In this document: piece after piece, positions 1 to 10,913 of the stretch | Layout: each line of letters opens with the position of its first letter | How positions within the stretch are numbered: the stretch's first letter is position 1 | Source of the DNA: Kitagawia praeruptora | Lineage: Eukaryota > Streptophyta > Magnoliopsida > Apiales > Apiaceae | Assembly: GCA_037693485.1 (NCBI GenBank) | Contig: CM075351.1 | Coordinates: 65,746,001 to 65,810,000, forward strand | Reading direction: 5' to 3' | Length of the DNA: 64,000 bases | Notes under the pieces: generated by a model | What the model saw: the letters and a program-made list of their open reading frames with translations, nothing else | Databases searched by the model: none | Told to the model about the DNA's origin: nothing | Program-made: the position numbers and the translations under genes

Positions 1-215
1 TATAAAGTTATATTATACGTCGGTTGAGTAAAAGGCGACGTATCTAATGCTACTATATACGTTGGTTGAGGAAAAAACGACGTATATAATGATACTATAT
101 ACGTCGGTTAAGTAAAAGGCGATGTATATGATGACATTATACGTCGGTTGAGGAAAAGGCGATGTATATAATGCTATTATATACATCGCTCTTAATATAA
201 CCGACGTATAAAACC
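1..215. repeat. left subterminal repeat block of the CACTA-like element
   Basis: About five copies of a roughly 40 bp unit follow one another, each with a TATACGTCGGTTGAG-like half followed by a GGCGACGTATATAATG-like half, so every unit carries the CGTCGG motif and its near-inverse. Such subterminal arrays bind the transposase accessory protein in En/Spm-type elements. The same motif set returns at 4081-4399. Confidence 0.65.
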
Positions 216-544
216 TTTAAAGATATAACTTCTAATCAACACCGTCTAATCTAGTTTGGAGCGTCTTTACTCTAGTTTGGAGCGTCTATTGTGCTCATTC
301 ACACACTCCAATCTACCCTAATCTCTCTCGCCCCTCTCTCTCTGCGGCGCCTCTTTCTACACACTATTTTGAAGACGAGTGATTTCGGCCTCTCTTCTAA
401 GATTCACATGCACTTAAATATGTTCTATTCATCGTTCAAGGATCATAGTGATGTATATTGTGCTGGGTTGGTAAAATCGAAAGATGTTTGGGGATCGATT
501 CTCTTAATCGATGAAATGATTAAGAGATTATCTTCAAAATCGAC

Positions 545-547
<3 letters not shown>
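216..547. other. element interior, no convincing gene
   Basis: Contains a short direct repeat (CTAGTTTGGAGCGTCT, twice near 250-285) and a pyrimidine-rich stretch near 310-350. A 107-codon open frame runs through here but ends in the (TA)n tract and has no recognisable features, so I do not call a gene. Confidence 0.4.
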
Positions 548-597
<50 letters not shown>

Positions 598-599
<2 letters not shown>

Positions 600-947
600 C
601 TAGTGGTCAAATAGAAACCAATCTTAGAATAGAAACTAGAAACCAACACTAAATAAATTATATTTCATTTATTCTAATGGCCCCGCCAGGGGCACCTTCA
701 CAAAAAGTGTTTAGAATTATTGGCTCCATCCAGAAAAAAAAAAAAAAAAAACTGTTCACGCTGACGTCACTGCCACGTCAGCAGTGAACAGTAATTTTTT
801 TTTTTTTTTTTTTTGCTGGATGGAGCAAATAATTTTATGAACTTTTTGTATTGGGGTACCCCTAATTTGGTCATTAGATTAGCTTGAAATATTTAATTTA
901 TGTTTAGTTTCTAGTTTCTATTCTAATTTAGTTTCTATTAGAACAAG

Positions 948-951
<4 letters not shown>
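598..951. mobile_element. foldback MITE inserted in a (TA)n microsatellite
   Basis: A 354 bp block lies exactly between two long (TA)n tracts (about 548-597 and 952-1010). Its outer arms are complementary: the left arm repeats GAAACCAATCTTAGAATAGA and the right arm carries TTCTAGTTTCTATTC-type sequence. In the middle (about 724-826) is a second long hairpin: GCTCCATCCAG, a run of A, then CTGTTCACGCTGACGT, answered by ACGTCAGCAGTGAACAG, a run of T and CTGGATGGAGC. Microsatellite-flanked foldback elements such as rice micron elements behave this way. A relative sits at 16192-16505; both hold the motif GGCCCCGCCAGGGGCAC. Confidence 0.6.
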
Positions 952-1010
<59 letters not shown>

Positions 1011-1013
<3 letters not shown>

Positions 1014-2185
1014 CAATCCAATTCAAACACTCTTCAGCTAGTCGCCAGCTTTATTCTTCCCCAATTCAAACATGAAACACCACCCGCTTCAAACACCAGC
1101 CGTACTCTCTTCAATTATTAAACTCTCTCTTTGTTTTCCCCGATTAAATTCTCTCGCTGTTTTCCCCAATTAAACTCAAAATTCAACCCGCTGTTACTTC
1201 AATTGGATAATTGAAGTAATCAAACACCCGCTGTTACTCCATTGTTCTTCCCCCCGCTGTTGCTTCAAAGGTATCTCTCTCTCTCTCTCCCTCTCCCTCT
1301 TTGTGTGTGCATGTGTGTTAAATTGGGTCTTTCAATTGGGTCTCCCAAATTGAAACTCGAACATGAACTTTTTCCGGCCAATTGTTCTATCCCTGATTTC
1401 TTAATCAATATCATCCTCTTCCTAGTTCCTTCTCGTGGTGCAAATAATTTCTGTAAGTCCAAATCATTTCTGGATTTTTATTCATATAAACTTGTTCTGT
1501 ACAACCCTAATGGGTAATATTTGGAGGTTTTGTACAACGCCTTTTGAATTGCGAGTAAGTTTCGACATCCTGTGCTTGTTTATTACTTTTATTCATATCG
1601 TTTCGAATATCGTTTATCAGTTAATTGCGTGAATTGTTGTTTCTTCTCCCATTCGTTTGTAAGTCTGAAGAAGCAATGTGTGTGTGTGGGGATATTCTTA
1701 GAGTCAATTGATTTGATTGAATGTTTATATGCTGATGATAATGACTTACTTGTAACAGTAGTTGTGATGATATGGAAGATGCACCCTAACTGTTTGTCTT
1801 GTCTGATTTGTAATAGTGCCCTAATTTATGGTTTATAATCTGTTCCCTTTGTTTGTAATTTGACGATTCACTAGTCATTGGTTTTCATAACAATTCATCC
1901 TTCAATTTATAAAAACAAGAGACTTAATTAGGACTGGAGGAGATAACAGAAACAATGGTCAAGTTCCATTGGTAAACTATTATATAAAAAAACATATATG
2001 ATATTGACTAACCCAAAACCAGATGATGCATAGAACTTCTTGGAATTCGGAATGGAGTCGATGGACATTCCCCTGAATCTATCAGCAAATGAAAATAGCT
2101 GCCCACAAAATAAATAAAATTAAGTTCCTGGCATCTATAGAGCTTATTTCTTAAAAGTTAAGTTCAAGTGTAATGTAGAGTTTAC
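1011..2185 (+). other. leader-like and intron-like element interior
   Basis: From 1018 to 1270 short segments recur (GCTGTTTTCCCC, CCCGCTGTTACT twice), followed at 1272-1310 by a CT-rich microsatellite and GTGTGTG. The text resembles a transcribed 5' leader of an acquired gene with a possible donor site near 1268. Open frames here are short and unlike any protein I know. No coding call is made. Confidence 0.3.
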
Positions 2186-2641
2186 CTGTTTAGCATGCAC
2201 TAACAAAAGATTGGAGTAGGAAGAGTCATAAGGCTTGAATGCTAAAGAAGCTGCAGCCAAGGCAGCTGCAGTTTCACCAGCAAGATCCGAGCCTGGATTA
2301 TTGGTGTCAAGTTTATAAGCAGTCCTTGGGGTTGTCATGTCCTCAGCTCGCTCCCAACAATAATGATCAGAATCTCCATCCCCTACCTGAACATATTAAA
2401 ATTATTTAACAAAAAGTAGTATTGTTGTCATTTAATCTTGAATTCAATACAGCATAGTTTGTTCCGAGCATGACAGAATATAAAAGACCATCTACTTATA
2501 AAATTAATTGAATAAATCTGGGAACACCGTGCGCAAATGTATTAATTGAATAAATGTGTTTGTCTTGTCTGATTTGTAATAGTGCCCTAATTTGTGGTTT
2601 ATAATCTGTTCCTTTTGTTTTTATATAGTTGTGATGATATG
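1791..2641. repeat. direct duplication of about 65 bp flanking the GH9 exon
   Basis: The stretch at about 1791-1855, which begins TGTTTGTCTTGTCTGATTTG, reappears with only a few changes at about 2559-2620. The copies bracket about 700 bp that includes the captured GH9 exon. The TAGTTGTGATGATATG string also occurs twice (near 1759 and 2626). This suggests that the captured block arrived or was copied by a repair event that duplicated its flank. Confidence 0.55.
2186..2386 (-). pseudogene. captured exon of a GH9 endo-1,4-beta-glucanase
   Basis: Read on the minus strand this is a clean 67-codon exon, phase 0, bounded by an acceptor (TATGTTCAG before 2386) and a donor (GTAAAC after 2186). The peptide contains DSDHYCWERAEDM, TPRTAYKLD and NNPGSDLAGETAAALAAAS, which match the plant glycoside hydrolase family 9 (cellulase) region upstream of the catalytic C-terminal motifs. 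The neighbouring exons of such a gene are absent, and the exon lies inside a transposon, so it is an isolated captured fragment, not a functional enzyme gene. The frame is undamaged, indicating recent capture or selection through chimeric transcripts. Identification as GH9 is firm; which subclass it came from is not resolved. Confidence 0.85.
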
Positions 2642-2813
2642 AAAAGTTTTTGTATTTCCTCAGATTCGAATGCCTCTGTGTTTCCTCATATTCGAATGCT
2701 GAAGTCGACCACTTGTGACAATTGTACTTTTATGCAGATTGCTTCATTCTTTTAAACTAAATGATTACTTTAAAATATTTATGGCTTTACATAATGTTCT
2801 GCAGTCCACAAGA

Positions 2814-3720
2814 CCCCCTTGTATCTTGCCCAAGATAATATCCAAAAAGAAGCTCATCCCACCATTGAAAAATGTTGTGAAAATACGTTTCATAGTGTTA
2901 CAGAGCTATCAATGGGTGGTGGAAACTTACCAGGTCTTTCAGTTATTGATATGGTAATTCTTCCTTCCATCAGCATGTATGTCTTGAATTAAATGAAGCA
3001 TGTCTCGTTTTATATATTGTTGTTTTATATATGTCTAAGAGTCATACTAGCAAATTTTGGCACTGACAAGTTGTGTTCAGCACACATCTGTACCCGAGTC
3101 TATCTACGGGACATGCTGCACGGCTAGTTCAGAAGCAAATTAATCATATTCTATGAATGTTTTAACTACTAACAAGTAACAACACAAGGCTTAGTAATTA
3201 CTTGGTACTACTAGGTTCATATTTTTTTTATCTTTATATTCTTATATGTGAGTATTCTGTTGTTCTTCTGTTGTGTTTTATGCCTTTATCTACAATGTAT
3301 TATTCTGCACATTATGTTTGTCACTTCACAAATTGATTAGTTGCATCATGTTTGATTTAGGTTACATAGATCGATTACTTGTCGTGCATATTCAGTAATA
3401 TGAACCAGATTAAGGCTCAAACTAGCAGTGTTGGTGATCATTTCTCCCAGTCCATTTGCGAAAAAAACAGGTTACAAAATAACCGTCATTTACACACTAT
3501 TTTTGTTATTGTTTTCTGTGGATTGATAACTGATTTTGATGTTTGTAATTTTAATTAGTGAGATTGCAGGGGGGAGCAGATTGTGTAGAGGTTATTTATT
3601 TGTACATTACTTTGTTGATATAACGAAAATTTTCCATGTTTTTGCTGCTAATTTATTTGGTACTAATTTTTGTTATTTTTTCTATGGTAATTATAGAGAT
3701 GTCGGCAGGAGAGTATAAGA
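2814..3720 (+). pseudogene. chain of exon-like blocks, unidentified captured gene
   Basis: Three blocks have matching splice signals and compatible phases. Block 1 starts after CTGCAG near 2803 and ends at a GTAATT donor near 2955; its frame contains CENTFHSVTELSMGGG. Block 2 lies near 3408-3469, contains QTSSVGDHFSQS and ends at a GTTACA donor. Block 3 follows TTGCAG near 3567. I do not recognise the protein. Because it sits in a CACTA-like element and runs opposite to the GH9 exon, a second captured gene or a chimeric transposon gene is likely. The exon model is weak. Confidence 0.3.
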
Positions 3721-4080
3721 GGAGAGAAGGGTGAAGATTTATTTGGATGAAGCGTAGATTCCGTCGAACTTGTGTGAAATTGTAGAGTGTTAAATTTTGT
3801 GGTTGCATTATCTCGAACAATCTCTCTTACATGACATGGTTGGCCCGCTCGATCGAGAATTTGTAAACATCTTGATGTATTTTTTTGAAGTCTGTTACAT
3901 TAATAACTTTATTTAGTTCATGATTGTGTTCAGATTTAATTTAAAAGTTGAAAGCTGGAAAATTTTTGTTATTTTAGGTTTTTGGTTGTACAAAATTTTG
4001 TTAAAACATGTTTTCTTATTGTTGAATATGTTTGTAGGTATGGGTATATAAAAACAAAATTTAAAAAAAAAATATTTTTG

Positions 4081-4399
4081 ACAATATATGTCGGTTCCCA
4101 AGGGGCAACATATAAAATATAACATATATACGTCGGTTATATCAATGAACCGACATAAAAGAAAAGGCAATATACGTCGGTTTTTTTGTTTTATACGTCG
4201 CCTATTGTAACTCATATACGTCGGTTTTTTTTGGTTTTTTTAGGTCGGTTATTAAACCGACGTATATTCTACATTTTACGTCGCCCTTTTAACCGACGTA
4301 AAAGACTCATTACTTTATACGTCGCCCCTCCATACGTCGCCATTTAACCGACGTATACGACTTATTTAACCAACGTAAAAGGTCATTTTTGTACTAGTG
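4081..4399. repeat. right subterminal repeat block and terminus of the CACTA-like element
   Basis: At least ten copies of ATACGTCGGTT or its complement AACCGACGTA lie in both orientations, so the block can fold on itself. It stops at 4399 with the terminal TAGTG. The preceding bases on the complementary strand read CACTAGTACAAAAATGACC, an A-rich terminus of the kind seen in plant CACTA elements. Confidence 0.65.
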
Positions 4400-4402
4400 A
4401 TA

Positions 4403-6016
4403 GGATATTTTTGGGCCAGTAAGATAAGGCACAGAGCAAATAACAAACATAAATCATTAAAACAAACAATAACAAACAACAAATCATTAAAACAAACAAC
4501 CATAAATCATTTTTATGGTTCACCACATAAAAACCACAAAATAACAATTTAAAACAACCATAACCATAGGAAATGTAGATAATTTAAAACAAAGTTTCGA
4601 TCACATTCTTTATTACAAAACAACTTCTTACTTAATTGGTTCACCACCAACAACAGCTTCTTACTTAACTAGTTCACCACGTACCTCCAACATCATGCGT
4701 CCTCTGCTGCTCAGCCGTACCTCCAGGCGCCACCGGCTCAGGTAGCCTAGATAGAATCTTTAACTGCCTACTTTTTAATTCTTCAAACTCATTCTTCAGG
4801 TTAACATCACCTAAAAATTAACAAAATAATATGCCAGTGTTGATCCGAAAGCGGTAGTCACAATCACAGTTCCAGCCATCCGAAAATAGTTCTACAAAAT
4901 ACACAGGAGAGAAATCAATATGTGTTCTTCACTGTCATTCCAAATGGAATGAAAAATGCACAATATAACAACATACTGTACAAATCAGTATAGTCATGAT
5001 GGAACCATGTGCTAATTTGTAATGAATTTACACTGCAATTGCTGGAAGAAAATTCTGCATTCACATCAAACTTATTTTACACTTAAAACATTTGCCTATA
5101 TAGGCTACAGACATTAACTGACACCTGACAAAACTACCTATAACTGCCTATCCACAATTTTCACTAAACTTCCCACATAGTTACACATAACTGAATTAAT
5201 AAAGCTGACTTAATAACAGAACATAACTGCTAAACATTCAAATACAAATAACAAAGATACTAGTTCTTCCAGCTGTTAAGAACACAATTTTGAATCAACT
5301 TCCAACAAGTCAATATTAGCCGAGTCAATGTTATAGTAAGTTGAGTATGAGAGAAGTCAAAGCAAGTTGACTGAGTTTCTTATAAATATAGCTTGTACTA
5401 TTTAGTTCATTATGCTTTGAAAGGTAAGAAAATGAAAGTGTTTCAACCATCCCTCCTATACTAGGTAAGGAAAGTTTTATCTCTACAATTTTTTTAACAA
5501 AAATTATAGTATCATTGATATTTTGGGTTATTTCAAACAATTTGGTTGTTTTAAAATCAAGTGAATAATTTCTAGTATAATTTTCATTATTTTATTTATA
5601 AAAGTTATATTAATAATTTTATTGCGATGCATTTATTTTTATTAATTATTACCGATGCACTTAATATATATTATGCACAAGGTCCTCTAAACTTCAGGAC
5701 GACCCTGTATGCATACTAATAATATTATCTAATAATATTAATACTAATAAATAAATTGTAAAAATCTAAGTAAGTCAAACTCGATTTGACTCCGAAACTC
5801 GAAACTCGGATCGGATGAGGGGTTAAAAACGAGTACTCGGCTGGCTCGACGATTTTTAGAACACTGCATATGATATATGTAATTATTGATCATTTTGACA
5901 ATAAAAAAGTCAAACAAACATATTTGAATGGGAGTGAGGGAGTACAACTTATTTCGTTTATTATAATATACTACCTTCGTCCCAACTATTTGTATTGTTT
6001 GATTTTTATGATTAAA
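4403..6016. other. intergenic, one exon-like remnant
   Basis: AT-rich sequence with AAACAA-type simple runs at 4438-4500. Apart from the exon-like block at 4674-4810, I see no coding pattern, RNA gene or bounded repeat. Confidence 0.4.
4674..4810 (-). pseudogene. terminal exon-like remnant with coiled-coil peptide
   Basis: On the minus strand an acceptor (AATTTTTAG) precedes 4810, and an open frame runs to a TGA at 4674-4676. The peptide begins with LKNEFEELKSRQLKIL, a heptad-rich stretch, then a proline/glycine-rich tail. Short coiled-coil final exons of this sort are common in plant En/Spm-type transposase-associated proteins, so it may be a relic of one; that is a guess. No upstream exons were found. 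Confidence 0.3.
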
Positions 6017-6586
6017 CTAGGTTACCATCCGTGCGATGCACAGATTTTTTTTAATATTATATGAATTTTTTTCATTAATTTAAATTAACTTTTTTTAAAC
6101 ATGAATTTTGGAGGCTTAAATTTTTATATGAGAATATTTGATAACAATTAAATAAATGTTATTCGTGATATTTCTAGAAAAGAAGGAATTTTAGTTAGAA
6201 AATATAGAAAGATGATAGGTTTTACTTGAAAAAGGTAAACGATTAATTGTTAGTAATTATAAAATTATTATTTTATTTTATTAAATAGAATGCCCTTGAT
6301 ATGATTGGAAAAAGAGATAATTTAGTTAGAGAAAATTAAAAAGATAACATGTTCTAGGTGAAAAATGTAATTGATCAGTTTATATTAATTGTAATTTAAT
6401 TATGTTATTTTACTAAATAGTAAATACAATTGCTCGTAATGTTTTTAGAAAATGAGAAATTAATATGTCAGTGATATTTCTATTAAAATCAAAATTTTAG
6501 TTAAAAAATATAGAAAAGATGATACGTTTTAGCTGAAAAAGGTGATCGGTTAATTATTAATATTATAATATTATTAGTTTATTGTA

Positions 6587-6835
6587 CTCCCTCTGTCCCA
6601 CCCAATTCTTAACACTTTTTAATCACTTTTTAGCACGCATTTTAGGATGAATTTTAAGAATAGTTCCATAACTTTTTTTAAAATTTTTTTTTTGTATAAA
6701 AATAGGATTGTTCTATTTTTATACAGAAAAAGAAAATTTCAAAACTAAGTTACGAAACTATCATTAAAATTCACCTTAAAATGCATGCCAGATACTCTAT
6801 TTTGAAATGATAACAAATGAACGGGACGGGGGGAG
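6587..6835. mobile_element. Stowaway-type MITE
   Basis: A 249 bp element starts with CTCCCTCTGTCCCACCC and ends with GGGACGGGGGGAG, flanked by TA on both sides (6585-6586 and 6836-6837). This is the classical Stowaway (Tc1/mariner-derived) terminal repeat. The interior is a long inverted repeat (ATTTTAAGGATGAATTTTAAG against CTTAAAATTCACC-type sequence) with no coding capacity. Confidence 0.85.
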
Positions 6836-7648
6836 TATTAAATAAAACCGCCCGTGATATAATTGAAAAATGAGAGATTTAAGTTAAAGAAAATAGAAAG
6901 GTAACGTGAAAATTAAATAGGTGACATGATTCATGTGAAAAAGGTAATTGATTAGTTTATTGTAATTATAATTTAATTATGTTATTTTACAAAATAAAAT
7001 TGTTCATAGTGTTTTTAGAAAATGAGAAATTAATGTTGCCCGTGATATTTCTAAAAAAAGGAATTTAATTAGAAAAAATAGAAAAGGTGATACGTTTTAA
7101 CTAAAAAGGTAATAGGTTAAGTATTAATATCATAATATTATTATTATATTTGTATTAAATAGAAATGTCCATGATATAATTGGAAAAAAAAAGAGGTTTT
7201 AGTAAGAGAAAAAGAAAAAGGAAACGTGTTTTGGCTGAAAAAGGTAACCATCCATGATATAATTGGAAAAAGAGAGATTTTAGTTAGAGAAAAAAGATAA
7301 GGTAGCGTGTTTTGCCTGAAAAGGTAATTGATTAGTTAATAATAATGTAATATAATAATGTTATTTTATTAAACAAAATTGTTCATAATGTTTTTAAAAA
7401 GAAGAAATTTTAGTTAAATAAATTGTAAAAGGTATTGTATTTTACCTGAAAAATGAAATTATTTAGTTATTGAAAAATAGAATAGGTATTATGTTTAACC
7501 TGAAAAAGGAAATTGATCAATAAAGGAGAAATTTTAGTTAGATAAAAAATTAAAAATATTGTATTTTACATGAAAAAGGAAATTATTTAATTATTGAAAA
7601 ATTGAAACGATAATATGTCTAACTTGAAAAAGGAAATTGATTAGTTAG

Positions 7649-8942
7649 TGTTAGTCACAGAGACATGCCTGTTTACATCAAATAACAAGCCTAATTGTTT
7701 GTAATGCTTTGCATTACTTACATGACCTCTTAACTAAGGGAACCTCTAGTTGTAGAGTCTCTACTTGTTCTGTACTTATAATAGGCACCAAATCCTAGTT
7801 GTGTAACTGTACTTATGAAGTCAAGAATAATGCTTGAAAGAAGTTCAAAGGTTCATGCCTCAAGCAAGAAGATAAAGACTGTCAAATAATCACAGTTGGG
7901 ATTTGAAGAAAGTGAAGAATTGCCTAAGTACCAATTCGAGAAGTGGTTTTGTCTATTCGAGAAGTCTAGCATTCGAGAAGTCAGGGATTCGATATCTCAA
8001 GACACTATTCGATATCTCTGAATACACTGTTCGATATCTCATTCGATATCTCAGAGATTCGATATGTCTACTACTCTATTCGAGAACTCAAGAAGTCAAC
8101 AAGTCAAAGTGGTATTCGAGTTCTCAAAGAGTCAACAAGTCAAAGTTCCATTCGATATCTCAAGGACTTAGAAAGCTATTCGATATCTCAAGGATTCGAT
8201 AAGTCAAGTGTTATATTCGACAACTTAAGGAATCCTGATGAAAAAGAGCTATTCGAGAAGTGGTTCGATATGTCAATATAACAGTGTTCGAGAACTCAGA
8301 GTTATCGATCAAGTCAATTCTAGTTCTCGAATCACTTGCTTAGTCACTTCTCGAATACATTCTTTGAGACAAAATACTGGAGAAATTGTACAAGTCAGAA
8401 ACCTGCAACAAGCCAATGCACTTTATGGATCTCAATCTGTAACGTGCTCTGGAAAGCCTACAAACAAGCTTGGAGAGATATAGAAGAGACAAAGGGCTAA
8501 AGAAGTGGATTTGAACAGGCTTTGCAAAGTCAAATCTGTAACCGTTTGGACTCTTACTCAAATAGGATAGACATACTAGAAAGTAATTTGTTTAACTACC
8601 TTATTTGTAGTAAGTGGGTTGTATCCATGTTCTATAAGAATACAGCCTCACTTCCTTAGTCATTAACTAACAACTTTGGGAGTCAAGTTTTTCATACACA
8701 GTAAGCTATATCTCTCTGAGAAAAACGAAGCTGAGAATACTATCATTTTTATTCACAGATTGTAGCAACCTTTATCTAATAATACATTAGATTAAAGTGA
8801 TATTGTGTCTTGTGTTGTTCTTTATCCGCACCTACACATTTGCACACACAAGCACTTATCTGCTACATAGACTCAACAAAGAAAAGTTTAAGAATCCATT
8901 CACCCCCCCTCTGTATTCTTTTACTGTATTCTATACTCAACA
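7649..8942 (+). repeat. 5' LTR of the Sirevirus
   Basis: It is 1294 bp, TG...CA bounded. The segment 7935-8360 is packed with ATTCGA motifs, in particular ATTCGAGAAGT and ATTCGATATCTC; at least eight sites read TTCGAGAA or TTCTCGAA. A TATA-like TTCTATAAGA lies near 8630 and a C-rich tract near 8901. It is longer than the 3' LTR mainly through two small indels near 8040 and 8165. Confidence 0.92.
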
Positions 8943-8944
8943 AG

Positions 8945-8956
8945 TGGTATCAAAGC
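8945..8956 (+). other. primer binding site, initiator tRNA-Met type
   Basis: TGGTATCAAAGC lies two bases after the 5' LTR and differs at one base from the canonical plant iMet PBS TGGTATCAGAGC. It would prime minus-strand DNA synthesis. Confidence 0.85.
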
Positions 8957-8987
8957 GGGCTATTTTTTCAAAAATAGAAAAACGATC

Positions 8988-10913
8988 ATGAGTTCGAATA
9001 CACCAAAGACCACAGGAACGGTGAAAGTCCCTAAGTTTGACAAAGAAAACTACAACCTCTGGAAGATCAAGATGCAGTTGTTCATCAAAACATCTCATCA
9101 TTTGTATCCTGAGATTCTCAAGAATGGTCCATTTGTTCCCCAACAGGAGATTCCTGAAAAGACTGTTCGAACCACTACTATTCCAAGATCTTATGTGGCT
9201 AAGGATCCATCCAAATGGACAGAATCAGAAAAGGAGAAGGTTGCTCTTGACAGTCACCTCATGTTGCTAATTATTGATTCCATGGACATGTCAATGTTTG
9301 CAAACATTGCATCATGCACATCTGCCAAAGAGATGTGGGATCACATTGAGGTATTATGTGAAGGAACTGATGAGGTCAGAGAAAACAAGAAACAGATACT
9401 GGTCACACAGTATGAGGCTTTCATGGCATAGCCCAAGGAAAGCATTACTGAGATGTTTGAGAGATTTCACAAGCTAGTTACTGAGTTGCAGATGAATGGC
9501 AAGGTTTACAGCACCAAGGAGTTAAACATGAAGTTTCTGCTATCTTCACCAAACCATCTAGAGCAAAGGGTCATCTCTCTAAGGGAAAGAGATTTGAACA
9601 AAATCACTTATGATGTGCTCTATGGAGTTCTAAAGACTTATGAGCTTGAGTTGCTTCAGAAAAGGGCTATCCAAGCCAACCAAGGCAGAATGATAAACAC
9701 ATCATGTGCCTTGATTGTCAACAAATCTATTCAAGACCTAGAAGCATCTACAAGCTAGCTAAGGATAGAGGAGATAGTAGATGATGAGGAAACTGAAGCC
9801 GAGGTAAGTGAACCTGTTGAGGAGAAGGAGGAAGATGAGTTCTATGCTCTTGAAGAACTAGATGGGATGGAAAACACTTCATATGCTTTCATGGCCAGAA
9901 AATTTCCAAACATCAGATTCAAGAGGAATCAACCCTTCAAACCCAAAACCCAAAACCATTCATTCAACAAGAACAAGGCACCTGTGAAACCAAACAAGAC
10001 TAAGTTCAAAACCAGCCATGTGGATAGGTCATCTGTAAGGTGTTATAGATGCAATGACCTAGGGCATTTTGCCAGTGAATGCAAGAAGCCTAAAAAGAAG
10101 GATAGAGATTATCTTGAGCTCGAAGCTAAGTATGAGGCCCTTCTGAAAAAGCAGACACAAGGTAAGGCCTACATAGCTGAAGGGAAGTGTTGGGATGATT
10201 CTGACAGTGATGGAGAGGAACAAGAATTTTGCAATTATGCCTTGATGGCCAATTCCAAGGACGACATATCTCCATCAGATCCTCAGGTACCATCTCTCAC
10301 TACTATAGACATGTCTATTTCTGAGTATAAATGCATGATTGAACAACTATATGTTGAGATTTTTAATATTCATACTAGTATGACTGCTGCTAATGAAGAA
10401 ATTGTTAAACTATCTACTAGAAATGAAATGTTAACCAAAAAGAATGAGGAACTTGAGCTAACTGCTATGCAAGTAGAAAACCTTAAGAAAGAAGTTGAAT
10501 ATCTGCAGAATAAGGTTCTATGTGCTAGTCAAGTGGAAAAGGCTCTTAGGGATGAATTAGATGAAAATGAATTCAAACTGAAAACATTTAAGAAATCATC
10601 TGGTCTAGTGCAATCCTACTGTGAGAAAATTCAAGCAAAACCCAAGACTGCTATTGGACTTGATTATGACACTCTTAAACAGAGAAAAGGCTATGCTGTC
10701 ATTGAAGATGACATAGTTGTCCAAGAGGAAGTGCCTCACATTTTGAAAAAGACTGAAAATCCAATCTTTAAGGAATCAACATTTGAAATTGATGAGGATG
10801 CCTTACTCATCAAGCAAATGTTGAATGATGAGGATGAGGCACAATCCAATGAACAACAAGCATCTTCCAAGAGTGAGAGTGTCAAGTCAAAATCCAAGGA
10901 GCCAGTAGGTTAG
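8988..10913 (+). pseudogene. Sirevirus gag, interrupted by stops
   Basis: The gag frame starts at the ATG of 8988 (MSSNTPKTTGTVKVPKFD), 46 bases after the LTR. It carries the Copia gag fold marker FDKENYNLWKIKMQLF near residue 20 and a CCHC zinc knuckle CYRCNDLGHFASEC near 10035-10080, followed by a coiled-coil segment around 10330-10560 (repeated E, K and L heptads) and an acidic tail. The frame stays the same throughout but is cut by TAG at 9429-9431 and 9756-9758, before ending at TAG 10911-10913. The first two stops are one C-to-T change away from CAG. A long gag with an extended coiled coil is usual for Sireviruses. Confidence 0.85.

Larger units (their letters stand above)
1..4399. mobile_element. 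CACTA-like DNA transposon, right part
   Basis: The segment ends at 4399 with TACTAGTG, whose complement begins with CACTA, the terminal motif of En/Spm (CACTA) elements. Both flanks of the segment (1-215 and 4081-4399) are crowded with short direct and inverted copies of ACGTCGG and CGACGTA, which is the usual subterminal repeat layout of this superfamily. The left terminus lies before base 1, so the 3 bp target duplication cannot be checked; bases 4400-4402 are ATA. No transposase is visible. The interior instead holds a GH9 exon on the minus strand, exon-like blocks on the plus strand, and a foldback insertion in a (TA)n tract. It is best read as a non-autonomous, gene-fragment-carrying CACTA element. 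The family assignment is an inference from terminus and repeats. Confidence 0.6.

Noticed and set aside
1..215. CRISPR-like array of spaced repeats
   Set aside because: Units are diverged, contiguous and partly inverted, and the genome is a plant; they are transposon subterminal repeats.
291..614. 107-residue open frame ending in a run of isoleucine and tyrosine
   Set aside because: The C-terminal third is translated (TA)n microsatellite and the rest has no domain or codon signal.
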